Shown here piece after piece: positions 1 through 15,112 of a DNA stretch of 64,000 nucleotides. Numbering within the stretch: the first letter of the stretch is position 1; every line of letters begins with the position of its first letter. Below the pieces are notes generated by a model that did no database searches, was not told where the DNA came from, and saw nothing but the letters and a program-made list of their open reading frames with translations. The stretch is from assembly GCA_020055645.1 (NCBI GenBank), contig CM034546.1, forward strand, positions 89,714,001-89,778,000, written 5' to 3'. A program made the position numbers and the translations under genes. This DNA comes from Tomocerus qinae (Eukaryota; Arthropoda; Collembola; Entomobryomorpha; Tomoceridae).

Positions 1-1238
1 ATTCTATGTCCACAAGATTCTGAATCACATGGCTGATCTGTCCTCTGTCGAAATCGTCCTCCAATTTCAGCTGCCCCTGACCCCCTGGCGCCTTCAGCAG
101 GCTGATGTCCGTTCCTATACTCCGGTTGCGATTATCATCCATAGAGGACTTTTCATCCAAAGGATTTATTTCACTTTTTCTGAAGATTGCCGAGCTTTTA
201 TCGTCGTCTGTTTGAAACACTTGGATATGTTTTGCAATAAGATCATCAATGTGGCTTTCGTCACATAGCCACCTGCACATCACTACTCCTCCGCGATAGC
301 TAACTGTTTCCAGAATGTGGCCTATTGAACTCGAACTTAGGATCACAAATACTTCCGTCGCATAAATGTGTCCCCATATGACAATTACCAACCAAATCTG
401 CAAGGCCACTGTTCACAAAATAAAAAAATGTGACTAAATTTAAAAACTGCCATCCAAATATTTATTAAATAATACCTAGAATAGAAAATGGAAAATTTTA
501 CTAAACTAAATGTTTTTTTCATTCATTATTTTTCAGTTACTCAAAAATGAAAAATGATTGGATTTATTGGGAATTACTGGACAAATTCATCAATGTAGAA
601 TTTTCTTGCGTTGTGATGCTGTAAATGTATCCCGGAAATCTTGGTTGTTTAGAGGAATGAACTGCAACCCCAATGGCCAATACTAGTCCCATGAATAAGT
701 ATGCTCGGGTTATCCTGTTAAAGACTCTAGTTTGGGAAATGTGACAAGATGACAAAGTTGGAGTCGGTCCGGGTTTAAGAGTCGCAAGTCCTCTGAATGC
801 TGATCCTTAATTTTGAAAACTGTTAGTATAGATTCACTCACAAAAAGTGAAGTAAAATATTTAGATTTTTAGTTTCTTACCGACGATTTTTCTTTCCAGC
901 CGACACCAGTTCTGGACTACTGACACAAAATGTTCTTCTTGTTGCATGCATTTAATCATATCGCCAAATGCAATAAGTAGGAAAATGAACCAGACAGCTT
1001 GTCCTAAGAGGTCATCCGTATTTTCTTCCCCGTACTTCAATCCTAATAATAAATTGGTCAGCTGGAAAATGATAGCAAAGATGACAAACAAATAATTGAG
1101 GTAATAAATCCCAAGGAAGATCGCATCTCTCGACACTCGAAGATTGACTCCACGGTTTTGAGCTTCGTAAGGGAAACTCCCGAAATATTTCAAGATGTTG
1201 AAATAAATGTGATAACAACCAAAGCCGTCGTCTTCCAT
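1..1238 (-). CDS. Chemoreceptor-like multi-pass membrane protein, 3' part outside the window
   Basis: Three in-phase exons are visible on the minus strand: 1238-881 (starts ATG, phase 1 end), 805-578 and 408-1 (open to the window edge). The first exon begins MEDDGFGCYHIYFNILKYFG and contains two strongly hydrophobic segments (about residues 37-60 and 70-88). The second adds another hydrophobic segment ending near an NxS-rich stretch. The third starts with the hydrophobic MALQIWLVIVIWGHIYATEV and then becomes polar and acidic. This resembles the 7TM gustatory/odorant-receptor-like families of arthropods, particularly the large collembolan sets, and the complete gene at 5610-7785 looks similar in style. 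Start choice: the frame stays open upstream of the ATG at 1238, but only non-ATG codons are available there. Family assignment is inference; no signature motif can be read because the C-terminus is missing. Confidence 0.5.
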
Positions 1239-1340
1239 TTTTTTCCTTTTCTGTTGACTGTCAGAAAATGAACTGTTCCTGAAAATTGGAAATACCAATA
1301 ATAGCCATATAAATGCCTTTGGACATATTATATCCAGCAC

Positions 1341-3644
1341 GAGATGAAAGGTTGATAAAGACCATAGTAGGAGATGAAAGGTTTTAATTTTCTATACTAC
1401 GTTTTCTAATTACAGAGATAAAAGACATGCTTTATAGTAACGTAATTTATACGAAATTATCGCCGATTGATCACGGCCGTAGCCAGAATAAAATTTCGGG
1501 AGGGTCCCGATGAATTATAAGTGAAAATAAATATACCATTTTCGCACCAAAAATTATTCGGTTTCAAACCAAAAAATTCTTTCTCCCTGCAACTTGCTGC
1601 TGCTCTGCGATTGATATCCAATTGTCTTTATTTTAAAAGGAGTCTTAAAATGACTACTTTCTCTGAAATGGGCTGAAAAACACAATAAATAATATGAAGT
1701 TTTATTCTGGTCGTCATCATTTTATTATGACTTGAGTGAGTTGCGTGTTCATAAATGAAAATTACTGTCCAACGTAACCCATTCGTTTTATTTTTTAATC
1801 ATGATCCAATTTTCCACGTTGGATTAGTTTTTTGTTAGGTATAGCACCTATGAAATCTTAGCGACATGTATTATTATACTTGTTTCAGTATTATTATTAG
1901 GCAATTGTGTCGTATTACAGGATGAATGACTAAATTCGTTTAGGATGGAGTTCCAGTTTGCATCCATATTTAATAAACCAATCTTCTAATCCACTGAAGT
2001 TTATTTCAATTGAATGGGCATTTTCTTGTCCTGTCTATTCATACAATTAAATTCATCCCGAAAAGACCATTACCCTTAAAAAGTAGGGCTTTGAAGCAAA
2101 GGAAAAAAGTTGATTACATGATGACCCCATCATGACTCATGGCCATTTTATTTTTAGCCTTTACGAATATACTCAGCTAATTCATTTTGTGAAGTAACGA
2201 TTTACTAAAGTTACTGCGGATAACTAATTATTAATTATTAGTGGCTGGCACGCACTGATAGACTTGACATCTTAGTACGTAGTTTGTACTGTACAATGTA
2301 CAGTACACTATAATATTGAACAAGGAGAGATGAGAAGGGCGCCAGAAAATAACCTTTGAATAAAAGAAAGTTGTCAAAGTAAACCTGAATGAAAGGTTTT
2401 TTGGTAGTTTTTTCTAAAAATTTTGTAAAGGAAATTTTATCTGAAGGTACAGGATATAGGTTTTTAAGATTTATTTATTTTCTTGTAAAAATATACTATT
2501 GAAAACCAATTATGTATTTTTGATTTTACGAGCTACACTACAAACTTTGAACTTAAAACAAACATTCCTATATTATATGTTGATGATAAATTGCCTTCAG
2601 CTTTAATCAGAATAGAATTCCTTCGCCCTCCATACTTGTTTTTCAATTTTGGCAGTAACTTATTTGGTTTTTAAAAATTAATCGTTGACCGTAATTAGTA
2701 ATTTAAAAATTACTTCTCAAAGTACAAAATCGTTGGGTTTTCCAAGGCTCTTATCACATACATTTTTAAAAACTACGTTCTTGCAAAGGGCACCAAAATT
2801 TTCATGTCATTGATTTTTGATAAATAAATATCAAACACACCTGATACACTTACACTTACGAAATTATTTATTTATAGAAATACATTTGTGGAATTCGAGA
2901 GAATTTAAAATATTTTCTCCGCTTTAATATCTTTGTTGCATGAAACCTGAATATCATAAACTAACTGATGGAAAATTCATATGTATTTTAGTAATTTCAC
3001 AATATTATAGTCAGACATGAATTCACAAATTCGTTTAAGCAGGGTTCATTGCTTATATTATTACATTAATTAAATATGGCTGTGTGTGATCTTTATTTAC
3101 TTGATCTTAAAATATTGCATATGAACACCGTTTTATACGATTTTAAGCTGTCGGTTTAAACTTTTAAATAAGTTAAAGTCTACCGATCGTAAAAGTTCAA
3201 ATTATTGTACCGTTGATCGTAGTTTTTTTTTGAAATTATTATTATTGTAAGAAAATCAAAACTGTATTTTAAATCGGAGATGAATGTTAAAGTCGGGTAG
3301 GTAAATCGCGAAATCTTCCAACCTTCCTCCGAGCGAGCCGTAAAAGTTTTTACCTAGGAAATTTTTCCATATCGCTGGGCCCTCTAACCTCTTTCTGATT
3401 TCCTCCGAGTCTGTCTCTTTATGCAAAAAAAACCCTATTGCAATAAAAGTGTTTCTAGTTTGAAAAAAGGCAAAAAAATGTTCTTCCCTTCCCTTGAAAT
3501 TTTTTCCTTATTAATAATCTTCCCTAGGGAAGTTGGTTCCCCTTCCCCCGAGCGGAGCTCGCAACCTTTCGAACATTTCGAATGACCGACTGGTAAAACC
3601 GTGAAACTGTAGTTAATAATTATTTGATTATTAAACTTTATTAG
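1341..3644. other. Intergenic, AT-rich, with one MITE
   Basis: No supported gene. It holds the hAT-like element at 1472-1607 and a short near-palindrome around 2286-2308 (a TGTACTGTAC arm mirrored around AAT). A pyrimidine-rich and purine-rich stretch with GAGCGAGC/GAGCGGAGC motifs lies at 3300-3570, just upstream of the next gene. Otherwise it is low-complexity A+T sequence. Confidence 0.6.
1472..1607. mobile_element. hAT-like MITE (136 bp) with 8-bp target duplication
   Basis: The left end reads CACGGCCGTAGCCAG and the right end, reverse-complemented, reads CAGAGCAGCAGCAAG, an imperfect 10/15 inverted repeat. The element is flanked on both sides by CGATTGAT (1464-1471 and 1608-1615), an exact 8-base direct repeat, the duplication size typical of hAT transposons. 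The inner left end (AGCCAGAATAAAATTTCGGG) matches, with a few differences, the reverse complement of the right end of the element at 46619-46769, so both belong to one family. No coding capacity. Confidence 0.75.
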
Positions 3645-4406
3645 ATGGACGAATTTTTGGTTCGATTAAAAGAAAAGAACAAGGCAGCTACAATTTGGAC
3701 TATTGAAAAAGGCTGCCTCCTCTTTACTTCGTTGATCATTTTCTACCTGCTCTTCCTGTCGTCGCAGACTTTGGGAGTTCTTGATGTCCTGGTCACAATC
3801 TTCTTCCTTCTGGGTGCACTCGTTTTCTTCGGTTCCTCAACGTTGATAAAGAAGTGGACAAGGGAAGAGAACCAATGGAGATTTTGGCTCCAGCGGTCGA
3901 TCGAGTATGTTTTCATGGCCCTGTCATTTCTCCCTGGCATTTATTTCGCATTCCGATACGAAGAGTTCATCCTCCGTTTCTACCTCCTCCTTCATCTGAT
4001 TACGTCGGGCTACTTCCTTTATAAGCGTTACAAAGAATTCCAACTGGAACCGTTTTTGATTGGTGTGGCTATGTCTTTCGCCCTAGGGGCCATCCACCCG
4101 ATTGTTACCGGGTTCTTTGCGATATTTGGATCCGGGTGGTTCGTGTCTTCTCTCTCGTCCTTGGTAGTCACGTCTGTGGATCTGGCTGTGGCAGTTGCCT
4201 TTATGTTACGTCTTCCTGAGAAGCATCTTCCTGCTAACATGATGTTTGGCTTGAAAGTTGTCAAGTACTTTATGTTTCTATCGTACTGGCAGACTTGGTT
4301 CATTCTCATGGTTCTCTCTTCCTGGAGAAACATTGGAGCTGTTGCAGAAACTCTCGAGGAGAATATCGAAAAGTCAGAAGCATCAGCAGTTACCAGAAAA
4401 GACTGA
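3645..4406 (+). CDS. Intronless multi-pass membrane protein, 253 aa, family not recognised
   Basis: A single uninterrupted frame from ATG 3645 to TGA 4406. It is the only sizeable gene here with no intron, apart from the main AP-4 coding exon. Hydrophobic segments lie at about residues 23-41, 46-65, 86-105, 109-126, 137-160, 164-188 and 206-229, giving six or seven likely membrane helices with short loops. The N-terminus (MDEFLVRLKEKNKAATIW) is charged, and the C-terminus is acidic and polar (about residues 234-253). There is no signal peptide and no catalytic motif I can name. An AATAAA-type signal follows near 4550. It sits between two chemoreceptor-like genes on opposite strands. It might be a short receptor relative, but sequence resemblance is not visible by eye, so no function is assigned. 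Confidence 0.7.
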   Translation: MDEFLVRLKEKNKAATIWTIEKGCLLFTSLIIFYLLFLSSQTLGVLDVLVTIFFLLGALVFFGSSTLIKKWTREENQWRFWLQRSIEYVFMALSFLPGIYFAFRYEEFILRFYLLLHLITSGYFLYKRYKEFQLEPFLIGVAMSFALGAIHPIVTGFFAIFGSGWFVSSLSSLVVTSVDLAVAVAFMLRLPEKHLPANMMFGLKVVKYFMFLSYWQTWFILMVLSSWRNIGAVAETLEENIEKSEASAVTRKD

Positions 4407-5609
4407 CTTATGTAATTGTCTTAATGTTTTGGTGCTACAGATAATCTAACTAATAATCTAAGCAAATGTTACAATAAGCCTCAAACGAAAATATGTTTAT
4501 ATACTACTACTATATTCTTATAAATACTACACTTTATTCTTTTGACGAAAATAAATAAACAAAGTCACAATTTTTCCATTCGATCTTTTACAAGGTGAAG
4601 ATTTTATTATTACAGTACATTAAGTACATATAAGTACAAGGTAAAGATATATAGCAATTAACGTGAAAAAATATACCAGGGTTATAAAATAGTTGTAATG
4701 ATAAAGATGATTTGTAGAATGTTGCATGAGCCCTTTAGCACAGAAACAACAATATTTTTTACAAATTCCCCAGGAAAGCCGAAGCTTTTTCTGAAATCAT
4801 CAAAAAGTTGTATAATATTTTTGGGTTGGGCTTGACCTAAATTTCAATAAAAATAATAATAGACTTTCAGTATATTTTGTTTCATATAGTCATTCCTTGT
4901 TAAACTGTTAAAAATGACAAAGATTGTACTTAATGCGTTTCTAAACTATTTTTTGAATAATTAAATTTCCCGAATCGGTTTTAGTGACTTAGACTTATGG
5001 AATTTTAGAGTACTAAAACTCAATTAATAGGACTAGATCGGGATTATTAACTTGTTGATTGATGTACATGTTTTTTACATGATTTTACTCCGAATCATGC
5101 CTTATAGTATAGTGCAAATGGGCGATTGACCAGCAAATCGAATGAAATATTTAATATGCGGACGGAAAAAATTGTCTCCATAATTAACAATCTAGATTCC
5201 ACGACATGATATGCAATAAGATAAAATTATATAGGTTTTAGATATAAAGACAATATATACAGACTGAAAAATAATTGAATGTCCACAGCCCATATAATGA
5301 ACTAATAACTGTGAATACAATACAGAATAATCGTAAATGAAGGCTTGCCACAACTGGACGTTTGTTAACATCTGAAATTAAGTAGGTATAGCCTTATAGT
5401 GATCTTATAAGAATTCCCAAATGCCAGCTCTTTGTCATGTAGAAAACTATGCCAATTTTCTTTAATCTTACAGAGGGGTCTGCACGTTAGTCAGTCAGGG
5501 TCAGAATATATTATGCATTGGTGTCTTCAGTGTAGGTTGGGAAACTATTTATTTCATACTTCATAAAACCTTTTCTTTGGTAGGTATCGGTGGAAAAGAG
5601 TCCTGTAAA
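4407..5609. other. Intergenic, AT-rich
   Basis: Contains the probable 3' end of the preceding gene (AATAAATAAAC near 4553). Beyond that I see no coding, RNA or repeat structure. Confidence 0.6.
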
Positions 5610-7785
5610 ATGCAGCAGACAGGAACGTTGCGAAAGCGAAGGAAAAGAAATCTTGCAAAGGTATGGTTTTTGAGAATTTCATTAAAAAGAACAGGATTTC
5701 TGCGTAACTTGATTATTTCCAATTTTTTAGTAAATATTATGAAAGGATTATGATTCATACAAAAAGGTGTGTAAATTAATAGGTCACTGGCTTATCTTTA
5801 ATTCCTTACGAAGAGGAGTCTGCAGATGTGGTTGGTAATGAAGACTACATTCCAGAAAGTAGTTTCGGTTTGCCAAGACAAAAATCTAGACACGCCAGTG
5901 TGAATATTACTCGAATCAAATCGCACAGGGAAAGGATAAGAAGTCGGACATCGTACCATTTGAAGGATTTGGAGGAGGAAGAGGATGACTTGGATGGTCT
6001 TCCCGCAGGGAGGAAGAATTCCCCTCCGGACTACTCAACAGTCTTTCCCAAAGATGCTGTGGACTTTGACGAAAAGAACATTCTGACTCATCTCTTGAGC
6101 AGCAGTACTCTGGCACGATTGAGACAATTGATAATTCTAGGCGCGTGCAGCGGGGCTTTCCCTTGGAGATGGAACCAGAAAACAATGCGGATCGACCTGT
6201 GGAGTCCCCGAATGCTCAAGCTGTGGACAATATTCTGGGTTTTCTACACCATACAAACCATCTTTCTCACTGGCTTTCAATTCTACTCCTTCTTCGACCG
6301 GGTTACCTCCGAACATCATTCCTACAGACAAATCTTCATGGCATCACTCAGTGTCTACTGGTACGTCTGTGCCATTTACTTCAATGTCAATATGTACAAA
6401 TACAAAGACCAGATCCGCCAGTACATAAACACCATGTTCGCCTTGAATGAAAAATTTGTTGGTAAGTATAAACCTACAAGTAACCCGTTTGTAATAAATC
6501 AATGATAAGAAGGTTAGATGTCTAATATATTCAAGTTTAAGAGAAAATCCCTAAATTGGATTTCCGCCGCCAGGGTTTTGTTTTTCGCTTTTTCTTGTGC
6601 ATTTTTTTCTGCTTTTCTCCACCTTTCATATATCATTTCAATTATGCAAGATCCTTTTGATCATTAATCGAAAATAGCAAGACATCAGAACTGCAAGGAC
6701 ATCTTTATTATTTTCAGAAAAATATGTGATTACAATGGAGGGCTACAAAGAAGGAGGGCGAATTTTGATAAATCTGTCCATTCCCAGCAACTGCAGTCAA
6801 GTTTTTGCATCTGTCATTTTATTTTGTGTGATGCCATACCAGCCTTGGTACCTTTACTCATATCTGTACAAGAAAACCAACCCATGGTACTACCTCATTC
6901 CTGGAGCTCTCCATGAGTTTATGGTAGTGGGGCAAGTGATAACAAGTTACATGGTACTAATACCATTTAAAATTATATAACTTTATTACGCGTAAAATTT
7001 TATAACCTGAAGATTAATTTGTGCCAGTATTTGCTTGTTGATCTCATTTTTCTTTTATTATTAAAAATTAGATGACGTCTTGGATTGTTGTCGCTCACAC
7101 TAATACTGTCGAGTTTTGGCTCCGAGAAATTCAGTAAGCCTCTTTTCGTATGAAAATGATTTTCATTTTTCCTCAAATTCAATTTAATGCCATGCTTTTA
7201 TAATCATTTCAATGACACGTGATCCTCTGTCGTTAATTGAAATATTTTAGAACTATTAGAAATTGTCGAGTTTACAATTTAGCTTTTGGTTTCTGCAGCC
7301 AACATAATGACACTGGCTTTACAACGGAAGCTCTGAGGGAGAAGCGAACGTCAATGCACGTATATCGGACGCTCCACATTCTATGCACCTGTTTTAATGA
7401 CTGCATGTCCCCGATGGCTATTCCGATGGTGAAGATCCACATCATGACTGGACTCATACCCTGTGGCTTCGTTCTCATCCGAAGCATGAACCAGATTTTT
7501 ATTGATGAATTCCCAGGGATTTTAACTTATCCAATCGGAGTAGTGGATTGCGCCACTGCAGGGTTTGCAATTCTGTCCATGGCTGCAGAAATGTTTGATT
7601 TGGCAATCAGTTTCGTTGACTCCTGGAGTCGGACGAAACAAAAGGAAATGCGCCGCATTCTAAAGTCTTTTCCCGTTCTCAAAGTCAGAGTGGGTCACTT
7701 TTACTTCATTACCGTTTCAACAACGATTACATTTTTTAAAACAACGACGGACTACATCATCGATTGCATCATCACTTTCCCATAA
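5610..7785 (+). CDS. Chemoreceptor-like 7TM protein (gustatory/odorant receptor type), 504 aa
   Basis: Five exons agree in phase: 5610-5660, 5783-6461, 6718-6953, 7072-7133 and 7299-7785, giving 504 residues. A long hydrophilic N-terminus contains a basic stretch (LRKRRKRNLAK) and an acidic EEEDDLDG run. It is followed by several hydrophobic segments, among them LKLWTIFWVFYTIQTIFLT and the two around residues 300-345 of the assembled protein. The last exon carries EALREKRTSMHVYRTLHI, then two hydrophobic segments, and ends with a cytoplasm-like KEMRRILKSFP and a final helix beginning VGHFYFITVSTTITFFK. That order (conserved penultimate loop, then a final helix at the extreme C-terminus) is what insect Or/Gr receptors show. 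The small first exon and the 62-base fourth exon rest only on splice and phase agreement. An alternative acceptor at 7251 would add 16 residues in frame. Confidence 0.6.
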
Positions 7786-8163
7786 TATTGGCTGAATCAC
7801 TTTTCAATGCATAATTTCATGGAGCATAATTTTATATATGCAGCATAATTTCAATAATTTCATGCAGCAGCATGATGGTATATAGTGCCTCCTTTATACG
7901 GGGTCTGTATTGGTATTATATTTGTTGTTTGTATTCTACTACATCTTAGAATAGAATCTTAGAATAGAAACTACAATCTTGCATAATTTCTGAAATATGC
8001 GAATTTGTAAAAAATAAAATGTATTCATATTTTGTATTTATTCGGCATAAAAAGATAAAAATCCCAACAATTCAAAGAAAAACTGCCCCTTTGACATTTG
8101 ATTAACATTTTTAAAAATATCTGTTACCGTTACCACCGTATAGCCCGAAGAATAGTACACAAA
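7786..8163. other. Convergent 3' flanks
   Basis: Short AT-rich spacer between the plus-strand receptor gene and the minus-strand methyltransferase; it contains AATAAA on the plus strand near 8014. No further feature seen. Confidence 0.6.
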
Positions 8164-9726
8164 TCATTTTTTAAGACACATAAATCTAAAACGGTCTACA
8201 TACACTTTGACCGGTTCACAATTGTTGGCAGTAGATATTTTGTCGACATCTTTTTCCCGGATGTAATTTAGGAAAAGTTTCTTATATTTTGTGATCAGAT
8301 GGCCCTTGATATTCTCAGGTGTATTTGGTTTCAAGATGTGATGTGCATAAGCCTGGGATACCGGAAGGTACAGTTTATTGAATTCTTCGACCGACGGAAA
8401 GGTCCATTCCATGACGCCAATCTCGGAGTGGTGAATTCTAAAGTCAGCGTTGGAAAACAAATTAATAAAAAGTTCAAACTGTTTCCCCTTAGGAATCCAA
8501 TTCACATGCTCCTCTTTCTTCAAAAACATTTTCTGAGATTCAGACTCGTTGTAGAATAAAATGGCAGGAAATACGACGCAGCACCGTCCACCGCTCTTCA
8601 ACAAACGACTGATATTCATGACTGCGTTCTCCTGGTTCCCAATCAAGTGCATAGTGTAGCTGGAGAATACGAGATCCACTCTACCCTCCAGGTTTCTGAT
8701 TCGCGGATCTAAGTCTTCCCAGTTGACACCGAAGTCTTGCAAAATATATTCAACTGTTTGGTTTCTGCAATATGTTTTTGACGCATATTCAATCATTTCC
8801 TGGCTCAAGTCGCATGCCATGAATTTCTTAGGGCCAATACTGTTGGAAAGCGTTTGTGTGATATTGCCAGAACCACATCCAATCTCAAAAACGACGTTTC
8901 TGGGGAAAATCATAAATATGATAATTAATTAACATGTCAAATGATCGATTATTCAATACGCCTCAAGAAGGTAGGGGATAGGTTTGGTTAGATTTATAAT
9001 AATATTATTGTATGTGATTTTTATTGATGTTCATGCGATGATGTTGGAAATTGGGAAGTTTCTTTCTATTCAATTGTTTCCTAAAAATTGTTAGTGATTT
9101 TTTCTGCTATGAATACTTAGTCTGTGTACATTTCTAAAATGAGTAACACACAATTAGATCCTCTTATATAATTTTGACAAAAAAATGCATTATTTTCTCC
9201 TATTTAGAGCATGCATTAGGAGTAACCACAGTCAGTCAGTCTCGGGTTCGCTTTTTCGGTAAGTTATCCAAGCTACTTTTTTACATGCATTTGACATGGT
9301 TTATTAATAATTATCTGGAATTTTTTGACGAAAATGGCCTAATGTGTTTAGCATTTTGAGTATTTTTATGTCCCTTGGATTTCGAAGGGGCCTTAACCCA
9401 TAAAGCCCACCTCAAAAAGTCCTTGTTGGATACTGTATATTTGAATTTCCCAAGCAATAAGCAAAGAATTGAATTATTGTTAAAATATTTTTCATTGCGC
9501 TTTCATACTTACATTTTCGATGCTTCCTTCTTGAGTTCATTGATGAGATCTATGGCATCTTGGAGGCACAAACCATTGGCTGTGTCGTAATCCGCAGGAT
9601 TCCAAATCTCCGCTACCGACCTCTGTTCATATATTTGGTTGTATTTGATTTTTTAATTAATTTTTGTGGACATTTTACATTTTTACATACCTGTCGATGA
9701 ACATCATTCTTAATTGGCGAAACCAT
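8164..9726 (-). CDS. JHAMT-like SAM-dependent methyltransferase, 293 aa
   Basis: Exons (minus): 9726-9691, 9622-9513 and 8899-8164; phases agree and give 293 residues, the usual length of juvenile hormone acid O-methyltransferases. The N-terminal WNPADYDTANGLCLQDA matches the JHAMT-family opening (NP..Y..AN..Q..DA). SAM-binding motif I is EIGCGSGNIT at the start of exon 3, followed by the acidic motif II (FMACDLSQEMIEYA) and motif IV-like VDLVFSSYTMHLI. Known JHAMT methylates farnesoic or JH acid using S-adenosylmethionine in the cytosol. The fold and subfamily are clear, but the substrate is not, because arthropods have many JHAMT paralogues. The next gene on the same strand is a JHE-like esterase. 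The first ATG of the third-exon reading frame (8913) lies in the intron and is not the start. Confidence 0.85.
9240..9425. repeat. Degenerate dispersed repeat within the methyltransferase intron
   Basis: The stretch around 9323-9338 (TTTTTTGACGAAAATG) and 9402-9416 (AACCCATAAAGCCCACC) reappears in the same order and similar spacing at 49268-49283 and 49355-49374. It looks like two decayed copies of one dispersed repeat. Ends and target duplications are not resolvable here. Confidence 0.4.
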
Positions 9727-10418
9727 AATAGAACAAATTGGAGTAAATTATTGACAAATGACTACAATAGCCAACGTCAATGACAATAGGTGTAATATTT
9801 GAAATAGTAGAACTTAGAACCGTTTGGAAACAGCACGCAACACCCAAGAAGAATAGGATGTTGAGACAATGAGGATGGAAGTACAGTGTTACATCTCCTT
9901 TTATAGTACGGAAAGGATAACGGCCAACCTAAATGTATTATTATTATTTACTCAACAGACCAATTATGCTCAGATACATCTAGATGTTAGTAGCGCTGAC
10001 CCAAGCTTACAAAAATTAAGGATAGAGATAATTAATGTGATTTTACAGGAACTAAGTATTTACACATAAATATAGAGTAAAATAGTAACGCATTAAAAGT
10101 GGTATGATTTTTGAGAGAGCAATGACATGGCTGATGAACTGTGTGCGTGAGTCAAGTCAGTATGCGCTGTTTAAATAATTTACAATATTTACGCCTATAG
10201 AAAGTATCAATTTTGTGGAGGCTTTTATACGCATTTTATTATAAACTTGTGATTAGATTGACGATAAAGCAGAGTTAGGTTATAAAATGTTCAGGTTACA
10301 ATCTAAGATAAATTGTACCGTACTAAGCACGTAAAAGGGCATAATAGATCACATCCCCTGACTGGGGGAGGGGCTAATAAATGAACTCCAGTTCTGATCA
10401 GCTCAAGTTTGAAGTAGA
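9727..10418. other. Intergenic between methyltransferase and esterase
   Basis: Holds the upstream region of the methyltransferase and the 3' flank of the esterase (both minus strand). Short open frames here show no family resemblance and no splice support. No repeat or RNA gene seen. Confidence 0.6.
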
Positions 10419-14041
<3,623 letters not shown>

Positions 14042-15112
14042 TCTGAAAGAATATCATTAAAATGTAAAGCCTTTGCGCAGCACAAAGCATACTACCGTAG
14101 TATAATCCTTTATTGCATATACGCTATATTATATTATGTATACATTATATACACTGCGCACTGTTATGTTGATACTGATACATATAGGGCATTACTATAT
14201 TGATGATGAAAATTTAAAAATTCGTTCATATTCATGGATTACAAAAATATATATTTATTTGACATATTTCCCGTAAGAACAAATTAAGCCATCGTATCGT
14301 TTACGCATATTCAAAACCTTTTCATGCTTTGCCAAAAAGATAACTCTGTCTCAAGCACGTATCCATAGGGGGGCTGGGGAGGCTCAAGCCCCACCCCCTA
14401 AATTCCCAGAAAAAGACGATTTTTTTGTCAAACTAGGTTAAAATATAATAAATAAATATATAAATATAAATAATTCTAAAAAATTATACACCCGAATATG
14501 GCATACTTTTATCATTATATTTTGGTGGACACCCCCTTGGTCAAAGTCCTGGATACGTGCCTGCTCTGCCTTATGTCTGTTTTTAATGATTTGCTCAGAG
14601 TTGATCTAAAACTCTGTATAGGATATAGGATAGGTTAAACATTCATTTAGAGCAACTCTGCCTTAATATTCTATTTGAGCAATTGGCTTTTTATTTTATT
14701 GGAGATTAATTTGCAAATTACTATACTCATATATATACTATCCTACTACTGAATATAATATTTATTATGTAATGCAATCGGAAGACTATGGCATGAATAT
14801 GGCAGCAATATGGCATGAATGGTTGCAACTGGATAACCTATAACATATTGGTTTGTTGCGCAACATCAACTTATTTGGCTTATAAAAACCATTGCAAAAA
14901 TATAGGTTTATAAGATTAAGGTATTAACAATTAGGCCAATTAAACTAATAAATAAAATTATCTGCATCTTTTACTAGCAAAGTACTTTGAACCATATTGA
15001 TAGAGAGACGACAACAAAAATAAAATAACCTTGAATTTATTTATTTATTCAACAAAACATTTAGGAATCAACAATTTGGTTTAATTTTTCTCTGGAGTTG
15101 GATTGGAGCGAT
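14042..15112. promoter_or_regulatory. Divergent intergenic region between esterase and P450
   Basis: This 1.07-kb stretch separates the start codons of the minus-strand esterase and the plus-strand P450, so it must hold both promoters. It is AT-rich and contains the MITE at 14352-14563. TATA-like ATATATT strings are numerous and not informative. Confidence 0.5.
14352..14563. mobile_element. hAT-like MITE (212 bp) between esterase and P450
   Basis: The left end CAAGCACGTATCCATAG and the right end, reverse-complemented CAGGCACGTATCCAGG, form clear terminal inverted repeats. Flanks are CTCTGTCT (14344-14351) and CTCTGCCT (14564-14571), an 8-base target duplication with one difference. The interior has G-rich (GGGGGGCTGGGG) and C-rich subterminal blocks and no open frame. 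Confidence 0.75.

Noticed and set aside
2286..2308. Near-palindrome TGTACTGTACAATGTACAGT
   Set aside because: Short and of simple composition; expected at this level in AT-rich DNA.
8913..8932. Apparent ATG start of the methyltransferase (MIFPRN)
   Set aside because: It lies within the polypyrimidine/acceptor tract; the true exon begins at 8899, and the N-terminus comes from two upstream exons.
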